In this document: positions 8,925 through 15,164 of the stretch, piece by piece | How the letters are laid out: each line of letters opens with the position of its first letter | Position numbering within the stretch: the stretch's first letter is position 1 | IMG/VR virus record: IMGVR_UViG_3300017749_000172 | Coordinates: 1 to 20,981 of that record | From: a virus | Direction: 5' to 3' (one strand) | DNA: 20,981 nt | Translations under genes and position numbers: made by a program | Notes under the pieces: generated by a model | What the model was told of the DNA's origin: nothing | Database searches by the model: none | What the model saw: the letters and a program-made list of their open reading frames with translations, nothing else

Positions 8925-9220
8925 TGAAAACGTTCTCTCAACTTACAAGAGACTTATATGAGGTAAAGATGTCTTTACCCACAGGTCATAAAGAAGTTAA
9001 AGTAGAGAAGATGAGAGTTGGTGGTAAGAATTATGATATCACCTATTCACAAAAGGGTCGTGAGGTATTTGCATACGTCAACGATAACGAAACAGGCCCC
9101 TATAGGAACATGAAAGAAGCAGAGAAGTCAGTAAAAGAAATGTCTAAACTGTTCAAACAAATGAACTTTGAGGGAGTAAAAATAGAGGAGATTTTCAATG
9201 AAATTAATTTCAGAGTTTAA
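8924..9220 (+). CDS. Probable prohead core protein, gp68 position
   Basis: A 98-residue protein between gp67 and gp21, where T4 carries gp68 (141 residues), another core component. I do not recognise a motif strong enough to name it by sequence. It has a short N-terminal helix, then a beta hairpin with Lys and Gly (KMRVGGKNYDITYSQKGREV), then a helical Lys/Glu-rich end. Its start overlaps the gp67 stop and its last 23 bases overlap the gp21 start, within which lies the gp21 ribosome site. The layout argues for co-translation with the other core proteins. Function is inferred from position only. Confidence 0.6.
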   Translation: MKTFSQLTRDLYEVKMSLPTGHKEVKVEKMRVGGKNYDITYSQKGREVFAYVNDNETGPYRNMKEAEKSVKEMSKLFKQMNFEGVKIEEIFNEINFRV

Positions 9221-9845
9221 CGATATAGTTACACCTATCTGTGAATCAAAAGAAGATGGGAGTAAGGATTACTTCATTGAAGGGATTTTTATTCAGTCAG
9301 AGATTAAAAACAGAAATGGAAGAGTATATCCAAAAGAAGTAATCAAAGAAGAAGTTGCACGTTACAATAAAGAGTTCGTACAGAAACAACGTGCATTCGG
9401 AGAGTTAGGTCATCCCGATGGCCCAACAATCAATTTGGACAAAGTGTCCCACTTAATTCAATCATTAGAAGAAGATGGTAACAATTATGTAGGACGTGCA
9501 AAAGTTTTATCTACACCAAACGGGCAAATCGTCAGAAACCTCATTGATGACGGTGCTAAACTTGGTGTTTCATCTCGTGGTCTAGGTTCCCTAGAACAAA
9601 AGAATGGAGCTCAATACGTTAAAGATGACTTTCAATTAGCAACAGCTGGAGACATTGTTGCTGACCCATCCGCTCCCGAGGCATTTGTCGAAGGGATAAT
9701 GGAAGGTGTTGAATGGATTTTCGAAAACGGTGTACTAAAAGCAGTGGAAGCAGAAAAGATGAGAGACCAACTTATGTCTGCAAAACTGAATAAATTAGAG
9801 GAAACAAAGTTAATTATATGGAAAAAGTTTGTTGAAAGTTTGTAA
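9198..9845 (+). CDS. 21: Prohead maturation protease gp21
   Basis: Serine protease inside the prohead that cleaves core and capsid proteins and then itself. It is 215 residues (T4 212), so full length. H72 in RAFGELGHPDGP and S125/S126 in KLGVSSRGLG are the expected catalytic His and Ser regions of this herpesvirus-protease-like family. ADPSAPEAFVEG follows as in other gp21 proteins. GAGGAG at 9185-9190 lies 7 bases before the ATG, inside the end of the preceding gene. LxE/IxE-type cut sites appear in gp22 and gp23 nearby. A late promoter pair for gp22 starts 3 bases after its stop. Confidence 0.93.
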   Translation: MKLISEFNDIVTPICESKEDGSKDYFIEGIFIQSEIKNRNGRVYPKEVIKEEVARYNKEFVQKQRAFGELGHPDGPTINLDKVSHLIQSLEEDGNNYVGRAKVLSTPNGQIVRNLIDDGAKLGVSSRGLGSLEQKNGAQYVKDDFQLATAGDIVADPSAPEAFVEGIMEGVEWIFENGVLKAVEAEKMRDQLMSAKLNKLEETKLIIWKKFVESL

Positions 9846-9847
9846 GA

Positions 9848-9864
9848 TATAAATAATATAAATA
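9848..9864 (+). promoter_or_regulatory. Two tandem late promoter octamers before gp22
   Basis: Two exact TATAAATA copies at 9848-9855 and 9857-9864, separated by one base, 28 bases before the gp22 ATG. AGGAG lies in the leader. The pair precedes the scaffold and major capsid genes, which have no other promoter between them. Confidence 0.83.
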
Positions 9865-9892
9865 CAATAAACAGACCATAACAGGAGAAATT

Positions 9893-11269
9893 ATGTCTAA
9901 CTTAGAAAAAATGATAGCAGAGGAGATGAAAAAAGACAGTTCTGCACCTGTGGCGAAAGCCGAGAAGGGTGATGCAAAACCAGTCAAACAAGGTTCATCA
10001 GACGCTGCTGTAATTGGTTCAGGTAAGGGCGAGATTGTTAAGCCTGAAGAAAATCCTGTTGACAAAGCTGTTAAATCCGTAAAAGGTGCTGAGGCTGGGT
10101 CAAAGGAAATTTCAGGAGACCCACAACAGAAGGGTGAAGCACCTGCCGAAAAACCAGTTCAATTAAAGAAAGTAAAAGAAGAAGAAGATTCTGAAGAGTC
10201 AAAACCTTCAAAAATGGAAATGATTAAGTCTATGGTTTCATCAATGAAATCAATGGATAAAGAAAAACTCATGGCAATGTATATGAAGTCATCTAAAGAT
10301 ATGGAAGAAGAAGTCGAAGTATCTGAAGATTCTACTAAAGCAGAAATTGCTAGAGCATTCGTTGAAATGATGAAGAAGAAAGACGAAGATGACGTAGAAG
10401 AGTCATTCAACTCTTTATTTGTCGAAGAAGAAGACAAAGAAGAAGAGGACGAAGACGAAGATGAAGATGAGAAAAAAGAATCAACTAAGAAAGAAGAAGT
10501 CGAAGTTGAATCATCTCTCGTAGACATCGAAGTCGATGAAGACCTAGCTGCAATATCTGAATCTCTAGAACTTTCTGAAGAGAATACAGAAAAAGCAAAA
10601 ACAATTTTCAAAGCTGCAATCAACTCGAAGGCAGCAGAAATCAACGAACAACTCAAGTCTCAATACGAGCAAGAGTTGAAAACCACGGTTGATTCCGTCA
10701 AATCTGATTTGACTGAAGCAGTTGATAAGTACCTTTCATATGTCGCTGAAGAGTGGGCATCTGAAAATGAACTTGCAATTGAACGTGGACTAAGAGCGGA
10801 AATGACTGAAAACTTTATCGAAGGTCTGAAAACATTGTTCACTGAACATTATGTTGACGTACCTGAAGACAAGTATAACGTTATTGACGAACTTGCAAAT
10901 AAACTCGATGACATGGAACTAAAACTCGATGCAGAAGTATCTAAGAATATGGATATTTCAGAAGAGATGGATTCATTAAAACGAGCTAACGTGGTCAGAG
11001 AAACTAGTGATAGTCTATCCGATTCACAAGCTGAAAAACTATCTGCATTAGCAGAAGGTGTAGACTTCAAAAGCATCGAAGACTTTAGTGATAAAGTTAA
11101 CGAGTTGAAAGAAGCTTACTTCCCTGCTACTGAAACAGAAAGTATTTCAGAAGAAACCCTAGAAGTAGAAGGTATGGGTACTCTTGAAGAGGAATCTTCA
11201 GAACCAGTACTTGACCCTTCAATGTCTAGATATGCTAGCGCATTAAGTAAACTAAAACCATTAGGTTAA
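9893..11269 (+). CDS. 22: Prohead scaffold/core protein gp22
   Basis: Major scaffold that fills the prohead and is degraded by gp21. It is 458 residues against 269 in T4. The extra length is in the N-terminal half: a Lys/Pro/Gly/Glu-rich disordered stretch (1-100), Met/Lys/Ser-rich helices (about 100-165), and an almost pure Glu/Asp run near 178-196. The C-terminal half (about 205-400) is a long predicted coiled coil with few Gly or Pro, as in gp22. Several LxE-type sites suit gp21 digestion (ELSEEN, LEVEG). Position between gp21 and gp23 supports the call. The purine-rich DNA coding the acidic run (10424-10475) reads as a Ser-rich open frame on the other strand, which is a shadow. Confidence 0.87.
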   Translation: MSNLEKMIAEEMKKDSSAPVAKAEKGDAKPVKQGSSDAAVIGSGKGEIVKPEENPVDKAVKSVKGAEAGSKEISGDPQQKGEAPAEKPVQLKKVKEEEDSEESKPSKMEMIKSMVSSMKSMDKEKLMAMYMKSSKDMEEEVEVSEDSTKAEIARAFVEMMKKKDEDDVEESFNSLFVEEEDKEEEDEDEDEDEKKESTKKEEVEVESSLVDIEVDEDLAAISESLELSEENTEKAKTIFKAAINSKAAEINEQLKSQYEQELKTTVDSVKSDLTEAVDKYLSYVAEEWASENELAIERGLRAEMTENFIEGLKTLFTEHYVDVPEDKYNVIDELANKLDDMELKLDAEVSKNMDISEEMDSLKRANVVRETSDSLSDSQAEKLSALAEGVDFKSIEDFSDKVNELKEAYFPATETESISEETLEVEGMGTLEEESSEPVLDPSMSRYASALSKLKPLG

Positions 11270-11288
11270 TTTCAAGGAGAAATAAAAA

Positions 11289-12599
11289 ATGTTCTTATCA
11301 GAAGATTTACAAAAGAAATGGGAACCTATCTTAGAGCATTCCGATTTACCAAAAATCGAGGATAACTACAAGAGAGCAGTCACAGCTGTTATCTTGGAGA
11401 ACCAAGAGAATGCACTTAACGAAGATAGAGCAACCTTATCAGAAGCAGCTCCATTGAATGCAACTGGTTCAAGTGCAATTAGCAACTGGGAGCCAATCCT
11501 TATATCATTGGTTAGAAGAGCAATGCCAAATCTCGTAGCTTACGACATTTGCGGTGTTCAACCAATGACTGGCCCGACAGGTCTTATCTTCGCTATGAAA
11601 GCAAGATATAACGACTATCCATCAGTGGGTAGAGAGGGTAAATCAGAAGCATTAGGAATCAACGAACCCGTTTCATCATATTCAAGTGCAGCACAATCAT
11701 CAGCAGCAGGCGCACAGCAAGCTGCAATCGGTGACCCATTTGATACATCATCACCATCATACGAATCAACAACTGGTTCAGGAATGTCTACAGCAACAGC
11801 TGAAGCATTAGGTGATAGTTCATCAAATAGTTTTGCAGAAATGTCTTTCACAATTGAGAAAGCAACTGTTACTGCGAAATCAAGAGCACTTAAAGCTGAA
11901 TACACATTAGAATTAGCACAAGACCTTAAAGCAATTCATGGTCTTGACGCTGAGTCAGAACTTGCTAACATTCTTTCATCAGAAATTTTAGCAGAAATTA
12001 ATAGAGAAGTTGTAAGAAGTGTTAACCTTCAAGCAAAAACTGGAGCAGAAGATACTGCATCAGCCGGTACATTCAACCTAGACGTTGATGCTAACGGAAG
12101 ATGGTCAGTAGAGAAGTTCAAAGGTCTATTATTCCAAATCGAAAGAGAATCAAACAAGATTGCTAAAGAATCAAGAAGAGGTAAAGGTAACTTTATCCTA
12201 TGTTCTTCAGACGTAGCATCTGCTCTTTCTATGGCAGGAGTATTAGATTATGCACCAGCTTTAGCAACTAACTTAAACGTAGACGACACAGGTAATACAT
12301 TTGCTGGTGTTCTTAACGGAAGAGTAAAGGTCTATATAGACCCTTATGCATCTGTTAACTACCTAACAGTTGGTTACAGAGGTTCAAACCCATACGACGC
12401 AGGTATGTTCTATTGCCCTTACGTTCCATTACAAATGGTACGTGCAGTTGGTGAGAACACATTCCAACCAAAAATCGGTTTCAAAACTAGATATGGAATG
12501 ATTTCAAATCCATTCGTAGGTGATACACCTTCAAGTGGTCTTGCATCAAATGGTTCTAACTTCTACTATAGAAAAATGGCTGTAAGCAATATTCTATAA
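11289..12599 (+). CDS. 23: Major capsid protein gp23 (precursor)
   Basis: Main shell protein of the HK97-like capsid, 436 residues (T4 521). QPMTGPTGLIFAMKARY at 91-107 and the C-terminal YVPLQMVRAVGENTFQPKIG and FKTRYGMISNPF are hallmark gp23 segments. A gp21 cleavage site is visible: LSE at 50-52, cut before AAPLNATG, removing a 52-residue helical propeptide. Residues about 128-183 are Ser/Ala/Gly-rich with many small residues (SSAAQSSAAGAQQAA), where T4 gp23 has its larger insertion domain. AGGAG at 11275-11279 is 9 bases before the ATG. It is the last gene before a strong terminator at 12619. Confidence 0.96.
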   Translation: MFLSEDLQKKWEPILEHSDLPKIEDNYKRAVTAVILENQENALNEDRATLSEAAPLNATGSSAISNWEPILISLVRRAMPNLVAYDICGVQPMTGPTGLIFAMKARYNDYPSVGREGKSEALGINEPVSSYSSAAQSSAAGAQQAAIGDPFDTSSPSYESTTGSGMSTATAEALGDSSSNSFAEMSFTIEKATVTAKSRALKAEYTLELAQDLKAIHGLDAESELANILSSEILAEINREVVRSVNLQAKTGAEDTASAGTFNLDVDANGRWSVEKFKGLLFQIERESNKIAKESRRGKGNFILCSSDVASALSMAGVLDYAPALATNLNVDDTGNTFAGVLNGRVKVYIDPYASVNYLTVGYRGSNPYDAGMFYCPYVPLQMVRAVGENTFQPKIGFKTRYGMISNPFVGDTPSSGLASNGSNFYYRKMAVSNIL

Positions 12600-12616
12600 T
12601 TAAAAGTTTAGACTTT

Positions 12617-12965
12617 TTAAAAGGACTCTTCGGAGTCCTTTTTTTTGTTTAGTGACTCTAATCGTTCAATGTCTTGGGGATTAACCCAATTCTTTACACC
12701 GTGTCCTTCTAGTGAGGCCTTACCCCAATTTTATCTAGGTCAATAGGTAGTGACCATAAAGAAATTCGTTTACCATACTTTCCCAATTCGTCAAAAATTT
12801 CAAGTACTTCTCTGTTCGGATTCTATCCACACCTCACGATTATATGCCACGTCTTAATTGACTTTAACAGTGTGAACACCTTTTCTATACGGAACAACCT
12901 CTCACAACCAACTTACTTCCGTCTCGATTTCCTACTTTACTAGTATACCAAAAAGTTAGGTACAT
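12617..12965 (-). pseudogene. Decayed minus-strand gene of unknown function
   Basis: Reading the reverse strand, protein-like sequence continues through this gap but jumps frame. 12857-12901 reads EVVPYRKGVHTVKVN and ends at TAA (12854-12856). 12803-12853 continues the same frame with DVAYNREVWIESEQR. 12712-12822 in another frame reads EVLEIFDELGKYGKR then ISLWSLPIDLDKIG. 12620-12730, back in the first frame, reads KASLEGHGVKNWVNPQDIER and ends at TAA 12617-12619. Joining them needs two compensating frameshifts plus in-frame stops (TGA at 12902-12904, TAA at 12854). A possible start is the ATG at 12963-12965, in a third frame. I do not recognise the family. It is the only sign of minus-strand coding in the window. 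Sequencing indels are an alternative. Confidence 0.6.
12619..12646 (+). terminator. Intrinsic terminator after gp23
   Basis: AAAAGGACTC at 12619-12628, tetraloop TTCG, then GAGTCCTTTT at 12633-12642, followed by more T. The 10-bp perfect stem with a UUCG loop and an eight-base T-run is a textbook Rho-independent terminator, 19 bases after the gp23 stop. The stem is symmetrical and has A/T runs on both sides, so it could also stop transcription coming from the right. It lies inside the 3' end of the minus-strand gene remnant. Confidence 0.93.
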
Positions 12966-12971
12966 TGTCAA

Positions 12972-12979
12972 CCTAAATA
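12972..12979 (+). promoter_or_regulatory. Possible degenerate late promoter
   Basis: CCTAAATA matches TATAAATA at 6 of 8 positions and lies 50 bases before the ATG at 13030, after the gp23 terminator, where a new promoter is needed. A TTGTCA at 12965-12970 with AATAAT at 12990-12995 (19-base spacing) is an alternative sigma70-like reading. Neither is strong. Confidence 0.28.
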
Positions 12980-13029
12980 CAAGGTAAGGAATAATCTTTA
13001 CATTACACATACACACACAGGAGAAAAAT

Positions 13030-13248
13030 ATGAGTAATTCAGGAAAATCGGGGTTCGAAATCAGAGCCGACTTATTATCACAAGCAGAAGGACTATTGTC
13101 TCTTAATTATCAGAGGGAGGTTGACGCTATCTATATGCATAACGAAAACAATCCTAATAATAAGAAACCTTTACCACTAAGAGAAATCACTGGTGAAGAA
13201 GTTATACAAACTGCAAGAATGTTAAATGAGTTTGTAACCGAGAAGTAA
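13030..13248 (+). CDS. Conserved-looking small protein, function unknown
   Basis: A 72-residue soluble protein that I do not recognise. It opens with a Ser/Gly stretch, then FEIRADLLSQAEGLLSLNYQ, a probable amphipathic helix, and a second helix near the C-terminus (EEVIQTARMLNEFVTEK), with an Asn/Lys/Pro-rich linker between. A clear AGGAG at 13019-13023 lies 6 bases before the ATG, which supports real translation. It is the first gene after the gp23 terminator and runs into a cluster ending with a tail-tube-like protein. Two short helices and small size would suit an accessory or assembly factor, but this is a guess. Confidence 0.75.
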   Translation: MSNSGKSGFEIRADLLSQAEGLLSLNYQREVDAIYMHNENNPNNKKPLPLREITGEEVIQTARMLNEFVTEK

Positions 13249-13249
13249 C

Positions 13250-13257
13250 TATAAATA
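13250..13257 (+). promoter_or_regulatory. Late promoter octamer directly before a start codon
   Basis: Exact TATAAATA beginning 2 bases after the upstream stop and ending 5 bases before the ATG at 13263. There is no Shine-Dalgarno in that space. A start at the usual late-promoter distance would give a leaderless mRNA for the 78-aa gene. Confidence 0.65.
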
Positions 13258-13262
13258 CTACT

Positions 13263-13499
13263 ATGGACAAATACAAAAAACAAGTTACTATTAGTGAAGG
13301 GCCGTTCGAAAGAATTGGATTTCCTAATGGAGTTGAAACCAAAAATGTTTTATCTAGACAGATGAAAACAATCTATGTTCAAGATGGATATTTGTGTGAG
13401 TCTATAGTAGACCGTGAATACAGAGATGGTGACTATCATGACACCACAAAGAACATTAGGGTAATCAAACTAAATGACAATAAACACATCAGTTCTTAA
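13263..13499 (+). CDS. Small protein, function unknown
   Basis: A 78-residue basic/acidic mixed protein not recognised. The sequence alternates short strands and turns (QVTISEGPFERIGFPNGV, MKTIYVQDGYLCESIVDREY, NIRVIKLND), which suggests an all-beta fold. There is no signal peptide or membrane segment. The start is immediately preceded by a TATAAATA box and lacks a ribosome site. Its last 26 bases overlap the next gene, which encodes a tail-tube-fold protein, so coupling with a virion gene is likely. A virion or tail-assembly role is inferred from context only. Confidence 0.68.
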   Translation: MDKYKKQVTISEGPFERIGFPNGVETKNVLSRQMKTIYVQDGYLCESIVDREYRDGDYHDTTKNIRVIKLNDNKHISS

Positions 13500-14001
13500 T
13501 CGAAATAATTTTCGATTTCTAATCGACAGAATTCCAAACGTGGAATACTTTTGTAGGACTGTACAATTACCAGGCTTGTCATTCACAGAAACAATACAAG
13601 CTGCTGGGGTTGGATTAGATGCATATTTTCCAGGCGACAAGTTAGAATTCGAAACACTTCAAGTGCAATTCTTAGTCGATGAGGATATGGCAAACTTCAC
13701 TGAGTTGTATAACTGGATGACATCTATCGTCCCGTTAGACCCAAAGAACTATAACCCAGCAAAATCTGCTGAGACCGATACACTTAATCGTTACACTTCA
13801 AATGAATTCTTAAATGAAATATCGGATGCATCATTAGTTGTAAACACAAACAAAAATGTTGCAAATAAGTTTATCAGATTTCATGACATATTCCCTACAT
13901 CTTTAAGTGGTGTAGAGTTCCAATCAGGTGCAGATGGTGAAGCTGTAGTATGTGATGTAACCTTTAGAATAGGTAGATATACCATAGAAACAAAGTCATA
14001 A
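13474..14001 (+). CDS. Tail-tube-fold structural protein (gp19 paralogue)
   Basis: 175 residues with the same signature as the tube protein earlier in the window: an N-terminal FRFLIDRIPNVEYFCRTVQL strand pair, then LPGLSFTE in the place of gp19's IPASTIPAFE, a helix after a Glu/Leu strand (NFTELYNWMTSIVPLD), and a terminal strand CDVTFRIGRY like TFDVTFSYSH. In T4 the tube fold is shared by gp19 and the baseplate caps gp48 and gp54. This protein is too short for those. In marine T4-like phages I recall tail completion gene 3 near this location, which would be the alternative name. I therefore give no symbol. The start overlaps the preceding gene by 26 bases. Confidence 0.8.
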   Translation: MTINTSVLNRNNFRFLIDRIPNVEYFCRTVQLPGLSFTETIQAAGVGLDAYFPGDKLEFETLQVQFLVDEDMANFTELYNWMTSIVPLDPKNYNPAKSAETDTLNRYTSNEFLNEISDASLVVNTNKNVANKFIRFHDIFPTSLSGVEFQSGADGEAVVCDVTFRIGRYTIETKS

Positions 14002-14006
14002 ATACC

Positions 14007-14035
14007 TATACAAAATACACCTTTTAGGGTATAAT
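14007..14035 (+). promoter_or_regulatory. Sigma70-like promoter before uvsY
   Basis: TATACA at 14007-14012 (4 of 6 to TTGACA), 17-base spacer, perfect TATAAT at 14030-14035, ending 6 bases before the uvsY ATG. No Shine-Dalgarno lies between. An overlapping CATAAATA at 13997-14004 is a one-mismatch late octamer. Confidence 0.5.
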
Positions 14036-14041
14036 TATATT

Positions 14042-14485
14042 ATGAATCTAGAACAATTAAAAGAAGAATGGAACAAAGATACTCAGATTGATGACATCGA
14101 ATTAGATAAATCAAGTCTTGAGATTCCCAAACTTCATGCAAAATACTCAAGTCTGTTATCAGACAAACTAATTACACTTAAGAAAATACAATTCGAATTA
14201 TCCAAAATTACCAAACTGAAATGGTTATGGTACAGTGGTAAACTTTCACAAGAAGAAATAAAAACATTGGGATGGGAAAATGACCCATTCGATGGTCTTA
14301 AAGTAATGAAGTCAGACTACAACTATTACTTCAATGCAGATGAGGATATTCAAAACTTGAATGGTAAAATCGAATACCTAAACGTCTGTATACAATTCTT
14401 ACAAAAGTGTATGGAGAACATCACTTGGAGACACCAAACAATCAAGAACACGATTGATTGGAGAAAATTTATGGCAGGTCAATAA
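14042..14485 (+). CDS. uvsY: Recombination mediator UvsY
   Basis: In T4, UvsY loads the UvsX recombinase onto gp32-covered single-stranded DNA. It is 147 residues (T4 137). The N-terminus NLEQLKEEWNKDTQID parallels T4's LEDLQEELKKDVFID and the C-terminus IKNTIDWRKFMAGQ parallels T4's IKHIQDMRAFEAGK. Both ends and the spacing of the basic middle (KLKWLWYSGKLSQEEI) fit the family. No uvsX lies in this window. A sigma70-like promoter directly precedes the ATG. The next gene begins one base after the stop, so UvsY is co-transcribed with the oxygenase and UvsW. Confidence 0.87.
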   Translation: MNLEQLKEEWNKDTQIDDIELDKSSLEIPKLHAKYSSLLSDKLITLKKIQFELSKITKLKWLWYSGKLSQEEIKTLGWENDPFDGLKVMKSDYNYYFNADEDIQNLNGKIEYLNVCIQFLQKCMENITWRHQTIKNTIDWRKFMAGQ

Positions 14486-14486
14486 A

Positions 14487-15161
14487 ATGATTTTAGAAAA
14501 CAATTGTATCATCTTAAATGAATACTTAACACCCGAAGAAGTTGCAAGAATACATGCATCTTCTGATACTATTCCATGGGATGAGGGAAGAACAGGTGGT
14601 AATCAAGATGACCCCGATGCATCAGGAGAAACAGAAGATGAACATGGGTTAAACGAAGACTTGAGAGTATCTCAAATTAAGTGGTTCGACAGAGACCACT
14701 TCATTCCACAGGACATTAACAACAAAATTATTGAAGGATTACAGATTGCAAATCAAAATGCAGATTGGAATGTGAATATAGATTATTTCGAAAACTTCCA
14801 ATACACATCGTACACTGCAGATAGAGGTAAGCCTGGATTCTACACATGGCACACAGACCATGGTGGAATGAAAAATCAAGATGGTACTATAAGAAAATTA
14901 TCAATTACCATACAACTAACAGAACCCGATGAATATAACGGTGGTCATTTTCAATGGTTAGAACCTGTGAATGAATTCAATCAGTTGACAAATGAGAGGG
15001 TAGTTGATGTACATAAGATGATACATACTGCACCTTTCAGTGCAAAGGCAATAGGTACTATGATTGTATTTCCATCATTTGTATACCACCAAGTAACACC
15101 AGTAACCATGGGGACAAGAACTTCTTTAGTAGGGTGGGCATGTGGACAACCATATGTGTAA
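14487..15161 (+). CDS. 2-oxoglutarate/Fe(II)-dependent oxygenase
   Basis: A 224-residue hydroxylase-type enzyme of the prolyl-4-hydroxylase-like 2OG-Fe(II) superfamily. The iron triad is complete: H122 and D124 in FYTWHTDHGG and H201 in VFPSFVYHQV. R211 in GTRTSLVGW is the expected 2-oxoglutarate-binding Arg. The double-stranded beta-helix strands RKLSITIQLT and GGHFQWLEP lie between. I chose the ATG at 14487, right after the uvsY stop, over the longer upstream frame starting at 14454, because the extra 11 residues overlap uvsY and add nothing family-like. Such enzymes are common in marine T4-like phages. The substrate is unknown: protein, nucleic acid or small molecule are all possible. Confidence 0.88.
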   Translation: MILENNCIILNEYLTPEEVARIHASSDTIPWDEGRTGGNQDDPDASGETEDEHGLNEDLRVSQIKWFDRDHFIPQDINNKIIEGLQIANQNADWNVNIDYFENFQYTSYTADRGKPGFYTWHTDHGGMKNQDGTIRKLSITIQLTEPDEYNGGHFQWLEPVNEFNQLTNERVVDVHKMIHTAPFSAKAIGTMIVFPSFVYHQVTPVTMGTRTSLVGWACGQPYV

Positions 15162-15164
15162 TTC

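Noticed and set aside
10159-10656. 165-residue Ser-rich open frame on the minus strand
   Set aside because: It is antisense to the Glu/Asp-rich part of gp22. GAA/GAC repeats read as TTC/TCT/GTC in reverse, giving runs of Ser. It has no ribosome site and low-complexity content.
13997-14004. CATAAATA as a further late promoter before uvsY
   Set aside because: It has one mismatch and overlaps the stop codon of the tube-like gene. One-mismatch octamers also occur inside genes (for example near 15357 and 16504), so it is not distinctive.
14454-14486. Longer N-terminus for the oxygenase
   Set aside because: The upstream ATG at 14454 lies within uvsY and adds 11 residues without family likeness. 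The ATG at 14487 directly follows the uvsY stop, as in neighbouring gene junctions.
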